Shown: positions 46,895-58,736 of the stretch, in pieces | Layout: the number at the start of each line of letters is the position of its first letter | Position numbering within the stretch: position 1 is the stretch's first letter | Assembly (NCBI RefSeq): GCF_008831285.2 | Contig: NC_045140.1 | Span: 24,942,131-25,006,130 of the forward strand | DNA length: 64,000 nucleotides | From: Nymphaea colorata | Lineage: Eukaryota; Streptophyta; Magnoliopsida; Nymphaeales; Nymphaeaceae | Reading direction: 5' to 3' | Made by a program: the position numbers and the translations under genes | The notes under the pieces: model-generated | Seen by the model: the letters and a program-made list of their open reading frames with translations, nothing else | Told to the model about the DNA's origin: nothing | Databases searched by the model: none

Positions 46895-49800
46895 ATATTT
46901 GAAATCTATGAGTTGTCCGATTAAATGCTTTAAACACCCATGTGAGGGGGAAGTCATTTTTTTGTACAAACTATTTGGTTGTCCACATTTCAAATGTAGG
47001 AATGTACAGTCCGGTTGATAATTTAGTTTCCTGTTAGACAGCGAAAAAATGCAATAAACCGTGGAATTATTAAGTTAGCACCAACTTGGGTAGAATAGAT
47101 TCTAGTCCACTAATGTTTAATGTCTCGGTCTTTCTCCTTATGAAAGTGGATTCGAAAGCACTAGTGTAGCCTATAATTACGAACGCGTTCGTGATGGATC
47201 CAATTTCGGCGGGCCTGGTTATGTGCACACCCAATGCACCAAACCAAACTAAAACTTGTGAACAAAGATGTGCAATGATTAAAATATTCTTATTTAAGTT
47301 AAAAAAAATAACGTGCATCGAGCGGTATGATGATTTTTTAAAAATAGCCCATGATGAACCTTTTGCCTATTAAGAAAATGTTTTCTTTTCTCATAGCAAC
47401 TTATACGCATCTCCTTTCCAAATTCAATGCCAAAAATATCTCTTGGGCTTGACCTATACGTCACCTTCATTGTGCCCTCTTACTTTTAGTCTTTGAGATG
47501 GTAGCACCCAGTTAACCTGCCTTTACTTTGCTTGGCTTGGATTCGAGTTGGTTGTTTAGTAAGAAGAATATTATCTTCTTGAAAACACTGAATTGAATGC
47601 TTATTTATTATGGCTAATATCGGTTGTTGATTCTATGAATAATATGATCTATAATCGTGTTTTATGTTTATTGGTTTTACCAATATTATGGATTTTTATG
47701 GGAACAAAATTACATTTTCTCACTAAACGCTCTCTTAGTAGTAAATAATCTGCTCTCTCGCCACTCAACGAAAACAAAATGTTGCACGACCACCCAAGAC
47801 GTTTCCAAAATGAAGGAAGCAAAGAGGGCCAACTGTCTGTCTGCAACCTACTTGAAGGTTCAGTGCCATGCCTCTTGTCTTAAAAAAATAAAATCAAATA
47901 GTATTCTCTTTCAATTTTTTCTAAAATTTATTTTTTAACCCACTTTTTACTTATAATAAACTTTTTTTTTTGCATTTTTTATAAGAGTCGTGATTTAAAA
48001 AAAATGTCAAATAAAAATTTTAAGTGAGGAAAAAACAAAGAATGCAAATCATTTTTAATGTATTTTTTGTTCACTGAATTGCATCATTTTCATTTCTTTT
48101 TTTCTATTGAAGTTAATAAAAAGGTTGCTACAAGTGGGATGTCACAACACACAAGTCGCCGTGGTTGTTAAAAGTCTAAATTTTATTAATACAAATGTAC
48201 AAAAGTTAGTCGCTTTTTTGAAATTATCGACAAAAGGTTTCAAAAGATGCCCTACCTTGTTGAGCATGCTTCGAAATACACCCTTGCCTTCTTCACTTTT
48301 TCCAAAATGCGCCAGCACTTTTCCTGATTAATCAAAATGACTCGCTCAGGTTCTTGGTCGAAGTCAAACATGCCACAGACTGTTAGCATTTTGAATGCGG
48401 CATTTTTCCTCCTTGTTTGAACCTTTTATTTGGCAAGGTGTGTTCGAACAGGCTATCCGAAATACGGTTTATTTTGAAATAATTTTATTCGAAAGGAGGG
48501 TTTTGGATACCCAATTTGTTTTATTCGAATTAGTTGAAACGGCTAAATTTTTATGCAACCTTACTATATCTGATCTAACATGCATCTGAAGTCAGATTTG
48601 GTTCAAATCACGAGCACTTCGTATGCTTTTCATTTCAAAATAAGTCAATATTCTTGAGCCCATCATGCAGATGTCGAAGAATCAGATTTGGACTGAACCA
48701 AAATTCTTTCATTTTCTTGAGATTTTATTGGGATTTCCGACCAAGGAACTGCTCTTGATTATTATGAACTCACTATTTCAGAACTAGATCTGACTCACAT
48801 TGTTATTAAGATAAACAAACCTTTGATGCAAAAGAGAGAAAATACATCTCCAGATATGAAGCATGTTTATAACACGATCAGAATCCAAATTCTGGATTTT
48901 CTACCATTACCTCAAGTTGGGCATGGATCCTTTAGATCTGGGAAAGAATTTTGGATTTGGTATCAACATGTCTTGGGTCTAATTCAGCTGGAAAAATTAC
49001 AAGATTTTATTCTCTTTTTAGATAAATAATTTTTTTCCCACACATCGAAGTAGGACTGGGAATAGGCCCAACCCTACCTGGCCCGATAAAAAGTTAGGCT
49101 CTGGCGGGATGCAGTCTCAAAGCCCTGCCCAAGAATTGGCTTGACCAATTAAATTAAAATAAAAATATATGTTGTAGTACGGTATAACACATAAATATAA
49201 TTAATTACAATAATATATATAATTACATTTATCAGAATGACCTTAAATCTGTCAAATAGAAAAGCCAGGCCTATGAGGACGAAAAATTGAAAAAATGAAA
49301 AATACAAATTTTCAAAAGTATTCATTTCTTTTCCAAAAATGCTTAAGATGTCCTAAAATTCTACCCTTCACTGTTCTAAAATCCAGATGATTATGTTTAT
49401 TTCAACTTATCAAATTACCCGTGAATTGTGGGTTTAAACTTGAAATTGACGAGTCTTATCTTTTTAAACCACTGTTTTTAAACTATATATGGGGATTAAT
49501 TTGCTTATTATTTTCTTTTCATGCTTTTTTTTTCGGGAGAACAAACTTTTAACTTAGGAAGACAGTTAAAATTTTATGAGCATCTGAACATTGATTAAGG
49601 CCTTTGGGTTTTTAGTGATCGGCAGCAGAGTGAGTGATAGGAAATGGGTAAAATTTAAAAGTTGGCAGGTCATGCCATTTTGCTTATATGTTATGGAGCC
49701 ATGATTTATTGATTAAAATTATCGAAATACCCGTATTAACTAAATGGAAGACACTTCCTCTTATAAGGGTTTAAAAAAAAGTGGAATTTAGAAAATTTTT

Positions 49801-50601
49801 AATATATAAAATACTAAAATGCCCCTCCGATTAGATGTGTGGGGCATGGCTTCCCAAGTTAACGCGATAACATGGAAAGTGCCTCAGGAAGTTTCTAATG
49901 AGTTTTTTTATTTTATAAAAACGATAATTTGGCATGGAATATCTCATTCCTGGGGTTGCTTTGAAGGACCGGATCAGAAGACAGCCCACCTCCTAAGTTA
50001 AGGGCTAGTTAGCCGCTACGGTCACGACAGAGGATGCCAGGAGCTCTCCTACTGTCGCCGATGGCAAGGAAGACTTGTTTGGTCATAGTTCTGAGAAGGT
50101 TTCACTAACTATTAAAATATTTATGACAATTTCCAAGTTTATGGGCATCTCTGGTGTCATTAAAGGAAAGAATCCGTACTCCATTTCTAATACCAATGTG
50201 CCCTGTCAACACTGATGGACATGCCCAAAGGAGGAAAAAAAAAACAGAGAGACTGCAAATTCGTTATTATTTTTCATATATAATGGAATTTATCACTATG
50301 GAAGCTAATGGTCGAAAGAGCTCAGCTCCTGCGTTTGCATTCTGGTTTTTTTTTTTGCCTTTAAGCTTTGTCTTATGCAGTTGACAGAAGTTGAAACAGT
50401 CAGACAACTCGAGGCAGCCGCTCTCCTTTCCTTTCATGGAACTTTTGCAGTTTGTGAAACCCAGGTAGAAGTGTGCAAAAGATGGTCGTAGTCGTAGTGT
50501 TGAGGGACTGGGAACTGGGAAGAGCTTTATCATACATTGCCAAGTTTCTCAATGGATACAGAGGATTCGTCGATCACCAACCAAGTTTTTCGTGAGTATA
50601 C
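46891..50601. other. AT-rich spacer without a recognised gene
   Basis: Anonymous DNA. Open frames of 60-90 codons (for example 48107-48331 and 50154-50384) show no family resemblance. The patch at 49050-49270 has GGCCCAACCC/GGCCCGAT motifs in an AT-rich context, similar in style to 34980-35120, perhaps a shared small repeat. Confidence 0.5.
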
Positions 50602-50778
50602 CATAACTTTGGATGAGTGGATCAAGGATTAAGTAAGAAACAAAAACTCTAGATTTAGAATCCAAATGTCTATTTATGCACACAAATAACAAGTACACTA
50701 CTGATTTCTTACAAAAATCAACTATCTAAATAATGGAAAAGAGTTCTTTAAGAAATAAGAATGAGAAATAGATGACTA

Positions 50779-50836
50779 TTGTAAAAGATTGGTCCACAAG
50801 ATTTATTGATGATAAAGAGGCGACCACGAGCTTAAC
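50779..50836 (-). pseudogene. TRAPPC4: TRAPPC4 exon 1 copy (arm A')
   Basis: The minus strand reads GRLFIINKSCGPIFYN between the TTTTCAG acceptor and a damaged donor (GG of AAGGTAGT deleted). It is the counterpart of 28557-28615. Gly to Cys and Lys to Asn changes plus the lost donor show further decay. No exon 2 lies beyond, because the arm ends there. Confidence 0.8.
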
Positions 50837-51050
50837 CTGAAAACAAATGGAAAGTCAATCAAGTGAATAATGAAACAATTTTCATGCATGTCGAGTCAAA
50901 TAAAAAAAAAATATCAACGCACATGGTAGAAGCAAGTCTAGCAACTCAAATTCTTTCATATCCTTCATAACTGGAGATGACATGTTTAGAGCTCTAAGGA
51001 TATTCTAAACCCTCAAGTATGCGCTATCTTTGCATATCACTCTTAGGTCT

Positions 51051-51186
51051 TATCATATGCATAGTACAAAAGAATAATCAGTAGTTTCCTTCGAAGAAAC
51101 GAAATAAGTAGCTTTTATTATCATATGCATAGTACAAAAGAATAATCAGTAGTTTCCTTCGAAGAAACGAAATAAGTAGCTTTTAG
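51051..51186. repeat. 68-bp perfect tandem duplication
   Basis: The unit starting TATCATATGCATAGTACAAA and ending AAGTAGCTTTTA occurs twice in a row. Arm A has one copy of the equivalent sequence, so the duplication happened after A and A' separated. Confidence 0.9.
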
Positions 51187-53364
51187 CCATCATCAAGGGA
51201 ACATGATAACAAAGTATAAAGGTATAAAAAAGAGAAATGTATCCACAAAATCACGAACTGCAGATAGTTGAACTTACGTTTCAAAACCTTGAGAATTCAA
51301 AAATCATGATTAGCTATTGATTTTATTACCTTCTAAAAGTTAAGATGTTTTCAATAACTATTTGGGACCAAACACTGCTCATTTGATCTATTAAGTAGCA
51401 TGTTGCACCACAAATAATTACATAGGCCACCTATATTCACAACTTAATGTCCATATATTTATCAAATGAGAGATTAAAGAATTTCAACCGTTTCAATGTC
51501 ATGATGGATGAAGATTTCATTCACCATTTTAGGAAGGATGATTTGGCTACGGAGCTAATTGATTCACTTTTTTATGGTTATCGAGAAAAAAGCTTGTCAG
51601 ATAGCTAGAAAAGAGAAAAATACATAAATCAATGCGATAAAACCAAAATCCTGCCACAACTATTGGCCATAAAAAATAGGAGTAGACCTACTTACAAATA
51701 TTACAACCTCGTTTGTTAACATCAAAAGTTCTCAACATTTTTATGTATATAGCTTAGAAAATGAAAACTATTTGAAAAAGTTGTCTGTTCAATAACGATA
51801 AAACTAATGAAGAGATCTCCAACAGAGACAAAGCACCATTGAAAATGAACAAAGACGTGAATAGTAGTTTATGACTTTATTGTTGAACTACAAAAAATAT
51901 GTGCACAACCTGGTTTGATCTTTCTGGAAACTATTTGCGGAACAAAAAAAAAATGACACAAATCCAGTGAGGATTTGCAAAAGAAAACCTACCCAACTCC
52001 CTCCAGACTACGAAATTCTCATTCAACTAGAAAATAGGCTAGGCTGGACATCTGGACATAGTAAAAGAATAGATAGTTAGAAAATCACAAGCACAAAAGG
52101 CAAAAACTGTAGGCGAACATGAAAATTAACTTGATTCGATAAAAATTGGTTGTATGCATTAAAGAACACAAAAAGAAAATGAAAACACATGTTTTCTGCT
52201 CAATTTCTTGTGCCCCTCTCTTGTCTACTCAATGGGCTGAAAAGCAAATTGTGGCAAAGAGATGTTTCACATGTTTTTGAAAGTATGGCAGCAGAATGCA
52301 ACTACTCATAACTATTTCTCTATTTTCTTTTTGCATGGGCTCCTTTCGTTTGAGGTCATGCTTGATTACGGAAAAATAGTTTGAATAGGAGGTTGTTTGT
52401 ACATTTGGGCTGCAGGTCGCAGGCAAGGAGAAAACAGTTGAGGGAACGAGAGATCGAGAAAGAGTGAGTTGGGGAGAGAAACCATGGAATGTGAGTGGGA
52501 AATGTCACCTATCACGGGCGCTGCAGGTGGTCGTCGGTGGTCTAGGTTGCTGGCGACTATTGAGTGAATAGAGGCAATCGATGAGACAGAGCTTTGGGTG
52601 TGAAGTTTCTCTCAAGAAACGCTATTAGTCGGACCGGCTCCACCCCTGAGATCATGCCTACTTCAACCTATTTTCATCGAGTCAGTGGAGCTCATACGTA
52701 TCGTTCATGTGTATCGAAAACGAAAACATCATCTCATGTCGTTCAAATGCATCGGCTCGTATAATCACTTTCAAATGTGCTTAAGTTTGAAATTAATGTT
52801 AAATTGTTATTTAGTATGATTTTTGGAATTTATTGCTTTTGGGATCCAAAAGATTTCTTACAAAAGATGAATTAGAAAAAGTGTGTTGAATTTGTCACAC
52901 CCACTTTTAACATTCCATAACATTTTCTAGCAAAATGTAGACGTAAATAGTGGTCCTCAAAACAATAGAACTCTACCTAAAATGACGTTACAATGCATAA
53001 ATAAGATTTTAACAGTCAATATCGTCCTTTTAAGCTTATAAAACTCATTTTGTGTAGGATCTATAGGTTTACTAAAATAGTTTTTGGTTCAAGTTACCAA
53101 ATAAGATCATTGTTCACACCAAGTCAAACAATTCTAGGTATAATAAAGTTGAGATTCGAAGCAAGTCAATGAAATTAAACACACTACACAGAGTGTGCAT
53201 ACATGTGTGTGTGAGAGAGAGAGAGAGACAAAGAGACAGAGAACTAACATTAATGTATTATTGTGCCAAATTTATTATATGATGATACATAGCATCATAA
53301 GTAGGATTCAGTTAATGACCACAAACATGGTTGATAAAGTAAAAAACAACAACTAGTGGTTTGC

Positions 53365-53623
53365 TTAGGCAGTCTGGATGGGCTTGAAAATGAGAGAGTA
53401 GATTCAGTCCCATGGACTCAAGCTCCAAGACACCGACCCATCTTCATAGTTGTACATGCACTGGGAGACCCTCGCAATGTTGACAGCCACATTCATAAAA
53501 GAACGAAAGAAGGCGATATGTGGTTGCTGCTTGAGCAGAGAGCAACTCCCTGTTCAGCCTCCTCTATGCATCCCTTAGCAAGTTTCTTATATGTTGTCGT
53601 GTTTGCTCCTCTACTACCCTTGC
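53365..53623 (-). pseudogene. Terpene synthase 3' exon remnant (arm A')
   Basis: Counterpart of 25794-26051. The minus strand reads RQHIRNLLRDA-stop-RRLNRELLSAQ, then NIARVSQCMYNYEDG in a shifted frame. The same in-frame TAG and the same first frameshift are present in both arms, while other bases differ, so the decay began before the inverted duplication. Confidence 0.75.
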
Positions 53624-54056
53624 CTCGTTCTGTTAACGATAAGGTTGAAAGGCAACCTTTTTAGAAAAATTTAAGGAAAGAATCTCAGCAAGATCAATTG
53701 AAACTAATGATAATGGAAAAAGAATTTAGTTTCTCATGTTTATCATTGTCAAGATTATAGTGTTAACGATAAGGTTGGAAGGCAACCGTTCTAGAGAAAT
53801 TTAAGAAAAAAATCCTAGCAAGATCAATAAAAATTAATGGTAAAAGAAAAAGAAAATCCTTTCACAAAAATCAGATTTAGTTTCATATGTTTACCATTGC
53901 CAAAATTATAGGAACTTCAACTACTTAAATGTGTTTAATGCATTGTGTAACCAAGACTCATGTTGGCCTTTCATGGTGAAAAATCATGCACGTTTAATAA
54001 AAAAATCTTTTCAGTGCTGGTTTTTATTTGTTTTGTTTCTTTTTTATTTTTTAATT

Positions 54057-54068
54057 TGGTATCAGAGC
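54057..54068 (+). other. Copia-type primer-binding site in arm A'
   Basis: TGGTATCAGAGC, counterpart of 25326-25337. It is preceded by a T-rich stretch like an LTR end, with no retrotransposon genes downstream. Confidence 0.6.
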
Positions 54069-55011
54069 ATGATGCTTTATGTGACCTCGAAGCTTGAGAC
54101 TACTTTTGTCATTCAGCAATAAAGCAGATTAATTATTAAAACCAATAAAAGACATTTCAGGCACTCTGCTATTTGACCTCCCGCGCTACCTTGTGTGGCC
54201 GCCGCATTTGTTTGAATTCGTTCTCGAGTCAAACCTGTGTCACTCGGTTCATATGAGGCTCGGCTCAAGCTAATTCCATCAGCACATTTTAAATGAGCCA
54301 ACCTTAATCCAATTAAGTTTGACTTAGATAGGTGTGTCTTATGATTCTTAGTGCTGCAAAAAATATATATTTCAAGTTTAACAGTTACTTGTTTAGTCTT
54401 TCCAGTATTATTAGCTCTCAACTGAGTGACTCCTTATTCTTGAAGCTTAAATTATGGGGCCTTTTAAGTTGAAGCATGATAATTTTGAGCTTGAACTTAG
54501 GTTGTTAGGACTTAAGCCGCATTATGCTTGATCCAGCTTGACAAGTCAACTTGAACTCGACTCATGAACAACATTATGTGTGCTTTTTGGCCCACCTTTA
54601 TCGGGCATAATGGGGACATGTAGCCTTGAAAGAAAGAAGGAGAATTGGGGTTGGGGGAAATACGTTGCCTTTCGTTTCCCCTAACATATAACCTGCTCCA
54701 AACATGATTGGCTATATGTTCATTACATTTTTATATTATATGATTAAAGAGAGGGTTATGGTAGGAAGGTGCCTAAGCTGTAAGAATAGGCACATAGATT
54801 AGAATACACGTGATATTAGGATAATTGGTTGTTTGTTTTATTTTACCTATTTTCCCGCTTGCTTATCTTCTGGTTTGTTTCTTTATTGTCGCATGAATTA
54901 AAGAGAGGACTAGAGTGTAAGGAAACAAAATTAGCAGTAATCCTATTGTGATTAGCGTGAAGAGCATATTGTAAGCTTTTTTTTTTAAATCTAAAGTTAT
55001 AATGAAAATCA

Positions 55012-55140
55012 TCCAGATGGTTCGCTAGTCTTCTTCTCATATAAGCACAAGACCACATTTTCAGCATTCCTGGAAAACAAAGCGAAATTCGTAGCACCAT
55101 CATCATAGAAGGTAGCACCAAGGGGTTCAGGAAATCCCCT
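55012..55140 (-). pseudogene. Isoamylase-type debranching enzyme N-terminal exon fragment
   Basis: The minus strand reads GFPEPLGATFYDDGATNFAL then FSRNAENVVLCLYE, matching the start of the CBM48 domain of isoamylase-type starch debranching enzymes (pattern PLGAT..DGGVNFAxFSxNAxxVxLCLY). Which isoamylase class is unclear. Only about 43 residues are present. The fragment lies in arm A' but not arm A, and its ends carry duplicated TTTAGATTTAAAAAAAA-GCTTACAA sequence (about 54965-54995 and 55140-55168), like an insertion with a target duplication. Confidence 0.6.
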
Positions 55141-55232
55141 TGTAAGCTTTTTTTTTTTTAAATCTAAAGGGTCGCGAGAACATAAAGTAGATCTGATTGA
55201 GCAAGTGGAGCTTCGTCCTCTTTTCAACAATG

Positions 55233-56007
55233 TAATATGGGAAGAGGGGTCCGAAATGATATACATTTGCAAAGACATTTTAAAAAATTAAGCTTTTCTT
55301 CTTTTTTTTAGAAATGATTACAATACACGATGAATGCAAGGGCGCCTGCTGTAAAATGTTTGACGTGGCATATGCATGTGAAACATATATTGTTGATAAT
55401 ATTAACCAAGCTTAAACAAGCCTGGCTTCTCAACTTGCTTAAGTTATCGAGCCGAAGATTTTATTTTAACTGGAGTTGTTTTAATGAATGAGTTGAACTG
55501 AGGTTTAGTTCGTCCACTACCCGTTATGGAGCACCTCTTTGCATCTCCATCAAAAAAGGCAATGGGTGTTGTCGGCATGCATCCTAAAAGCAGAGTGGGC
55601 AACGAATAGCAACATTCTTACAGTTCAGCAACTACTGACACGTGTCTTTAAAAAAAGACAAACATATATATATATATATATATATATAAATGAGAGAAAA
55701 AATGAAATCAACTAGCTACCACTGTGGCTAGATGGTTATTTTATGTGATTAAAAATAGATGCAAAAATATGCATTAAATTAATTATGTTTGCATAAAGTA
55801 TTTTCTTATTTTTTAATATACATTTTTATTGTTTTCAACGACACAAAATAGGAAATAGCTAACTCATTGATTTCAAGATATATTATATAAGATTATCGAT
55901 TCCTTGACCGTTTAACCGTTGGGATGATTGGGTTGCGTGTGTGAGACCTCCACATGATAGGAAGACAGAAAGGCCAGAGGATTTTAGCTTCTTATATATA
56001 TATAAGA
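55233..56007. other. Spacer without a recognised gene
   Basis: AT-rich DNA with a TA microsatellite at about 55664-55688. No family-like frame is visible. Confidence 0.55.
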
Positions 56008-56290
56008 AGCTGTGTAGCTTCTTCATCCAATTGGTGGGCCATTATAATGGATGCGGGAACAAACTTTTCTTCTCAAGTTTATGAGCTGTCAGCTCTATTC
56101 TTGAACAAGATTTTCTTGGTTATTGTAAACTTCATTTTTTACAATCAGTATTTTTAGTGTTAGCTACTTAATGTTCTGATTATTTTCTTAACAGGAAAGG
56201 ATTATGGAACAGTTGGAAAAAAACTACTACATCAGTGCAATAGCAGGTGCTAACAATGGCTATTCCTTGGTTGTGATGTCAAAAGGTTAG
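56008..56290 (+). pseudogene. Casein-kinase-I-like (MUT9-like kinase type) C-terminal exon fragments
   Basis: Exon piece 1 (56008-56109) reads SCVASSSNWWAIIMDAGTNF then SSQVYELSALFLNK. Exon piece 2 (56195-56287), after TTTTCTTAACAG, reads ERIMEQLEKNYYISAIAGANNG and SLVVMSKG, then TAG. This matches consecutive segments of the conserved C-terminal region of plant CK1-like/MLK nuclear kinases (SNLWAxIMDAGTGFxSQVYELSPxFLHK-EWIMEQWEKNYYISAIAGANNGSSLVVMSKG). The kinase domain is absent, the first donor has lost its GT, and homology stops about 20 bp before 4CL intron sequence begins. It is a relict or captured fragment. Confidence 0.75.
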
Positions 56291-56307
56291 CATTAATCCT
56301 GAACTGT

Positions 56308-56618
56308 GTACATGGTCATTTTCAAAGTAATCTAGTTATCTAACCAAAGGTCATTTAGAGAGAAAACAAAACATGAATTAATATTAAATCATTAAAATGT
56401 CTATCACTTTTTTTTGCTGTTTTTCTTTTAAATTGACCAGTTCAGTTCAGCTTAAGTGATAAGATGATTTTAAAAGAAGGGAGTTACCAGTCAATTTATA
56501 TATATATATATATATATATGGTCCATTGTTGAGCTCATTTTCTTGATGTTTGACTGGGTTTGAAAGGTTATCTAAATGACAAGGAGGCGACGGCAAGGAC
56601 GATAGACAAGGACTGGGT
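56308..56618 (+). pseudogene. 4CL: 4CL intron 2 / exon 3 start fragment
   Basis: The segment carries the same intron tail as blocks B and B' (TCAGTTCAGCTTAAGTGATA, the TA run, GTTGAGCTCATTTTCTTGAT) and the first ~48 nt of exon 3 ([15 protein letters not shown]). It then breaks off into unrelated sequence at TGGGTTTG. A 7-bp difference (GAACTTT absent before AAAG) separates it from block B. It is a third truncated 4CL copy in the window. Confidence 0.85.
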
Positions 56619-56646
56619 TTGTTGTTTTGTTGTATGAGTCTAGTTA

Positions 56647-56765
56647 GGAAAACGAGGATGGAGCTTCGAGGTTTCGGCAGCAGGGAGGACAAAGTCCCAA
56701 CTGCTGGGCCTTATCTATGCCATTTTATACATGATATGTGAGCACCACAAATGAACATTAGCCTT
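56647..56765. repeat. 119-bp dispersed repeat
   Basis: Reverse complement of 8871-8989 with only a few differences. It starts about 29 bp after the truncated 4CL fragment. Confidence 0.85.
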
Positions 56766-58736
56766 ATTTCCATGTCTCTCGTCAGTCCTTCTTGTTACTT
56801 GTTTTGCGACATCAACTATAATAAATTTGGTTTTCTTGTGCCGAATGTTGTATCTTGAAACAGCCGAGTTGAAGAAGGATGAGAGGTCGAAGTTTTGTTT
56901 TTGTTAACTTTTTATTGCGTACGCTAGAAAATGACCTGTGCAGGATTTCGTTTCTGCTCGACATTCTCTCCTCTGCTTTCTGTCTTCGGAACTATTGGGT
57001 CCACGACTCCACGGCATTGGCCGGCGGATTCCCACGAACACGAGATCGTCCGATGTATTGTTCTTCTTCCTTTGATTCATCATCTATCGCGGTTTTTTTT
57101 TTTTCTAAGATTTTACGCTGGGGACATCGGGTGACGAGAGGATAAAGTTTTATCCCATTGTTTTTTTCTTCTTAACTGCATACAAGGAGAAAACGATACA
57201 GAATTTCGTATCAGCTCGTACTTCTTTCTAACTCTTGTTTCGCAGGTTTCATCGTTTCCAATCGCTTATCCTTCCTTTACGAGTTCGCTGTCTCTGGGTT
57301 CCCTTGTTTATAAGAGCGCCGATGTTGAATTTATTGTGGGAATTCAAAAATCTTGGGTAATAAAGAATGAAGGAAGGGCTGATCCACTTGGCGGGGTTTA
57401 CAATCTTGAGAAGACGTCAGGATCGAGGGTGTTTTAATGTACAGGGGGAACCTGCTCGGTCTGGCAACGAGATATCAATGAAATCCTCCCTCCTACTGAT
57501 AAAAGTAGTCAGTCCCTCAGCCACGAGAAGGTGTGCAAGTATTCGTTTGGACGGAACTGGGTGTTGGTGTATGGAAGTTGATCCATACTGGACGCTCATT
57601 TTGTACAAATGCGGATTTACCCTAATCCTTATGTTTTGAGGATGGCCGCCGCTTGAGAGTGTCTGTTCTGTGTGTTCATAGAAGAGAGAGAATACAAGAA
57701 ATCTGTGCGACCGTGGACGTAGAAGATTATTTCTCCGAACCACGTAAATCGTTGTTTTCTTCCTTGTTGCTTTTAACCCGCTCTTGAGAGTTTATTGTGT
57801 GTTGTTCCTAACACTGGGTGGCCAGGTCATTTGATGCTTATAGTGAGATTCCCTTGATTCTATGTTACAGTGTGGGAGTGCCTTATAATGTTGTCGTGGT
57901 TGTGGATAGGTTTAAGTACTGGTCAGGCAGAAGGGCTTGACCTACGAACTGAGGGTTGAGGTGTCCTCATTGCCCGCTGAGACTGGTGACCATGATTTGT
58001 TCCTATGAAATTTAAAATTGGATTTTGTGGCAATATATATCCTAAATACAGAGTGTTCACGTTGACAGGGTATGTTTAGATCAGACTCCTCTTCTTGGGT
58101 GGTCCCAGAGCATCAAAGTTTGCCTCCTGGTGCAATATGCGTTTAATTAGAAAAGTAAGATATTCTTAATTGTGGATACAACATTTCCAATTTTCTTGTT
58201 CCCTTAGTTATGGTGTAATGTGCAGCCTTTAGTTGCAATTAGCTAGAGCCAGTTTTCTGCCTGTTATTTGAAATGACTTTTTTTGTTATAAGTTAGTTGG
58301 AGATGAATCTCTTTCGCCTTAAGTTTTGGACAACTTGGATTGATGTATGAGAAAGAATTGATGTCCAGTGAAAAACGCTAGGTACATTTAATATCAAAAT
58401 TTTAGATGCACCTTTTATAATTGCGAATAGTTTGCCTGTGCTTTTAAGAATTTTCTAATACTTAAAAGTGCACGTACTTTTTTTTTATAATTAATAAAAA
58501 GTCTATTATATTGTTAAGTTGCCTATAAAGCCCCACAACACATGAGATTTTCACAGAAATCATCTTCAACGGTTCAACCTTTTTCATTTTAAGTAGGGAT
58601 GAATAAAAGATGGTGAAAAAGTTACCCAGCTATTACAAAATTGTCCAAGTTTGAAAGATGGAGAAAAAATGAAAAAAATGAAAACCAGATGCTCCTAAGT
58701 TCAACTTGAAAAAAAGCCCTCTTTAATGTTTGGATA
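56766..58736. other. Anonymous region, possibly LTR-type sequence
   Basis: No family is recognised. The part 56870-57800 is less AT-rich, with several 65-110-codon frames on both strands lacking known motifs. It could include decayed retrotransposon LTR or leader sequence, but no paired LTR is visible. Confidence 0.4.

Larger units (their letters stand above)
50602..55232 (-). repeat. Inverted-repeat arm A'
   Basis: Reverse complement of arm A (24341-28794). Differences from A include a 68-bp tandem duplication at 51051-51186, a 2-bp loss at the TRAPPC4 exon 1 donor, and a ~165-bp insertion carrying an isoamylase-like exon at 54995-55160. Identity is high enough to follow base by base across most of the length, so the duplication is not ancient. 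Confidence 0.9.

Noticed and set aside
46693-46902. Frame ending in a long Ile-Tyr run
   Set aside because: It is a translation of the TA microsatellite.
54057-54068. Full LTR retrotransposon in arms A/A'
   Set aside because: Only the primer-binding-site motif and a T-rich flank are present. No gag, polymerase or matching second LTR was found within the arms.
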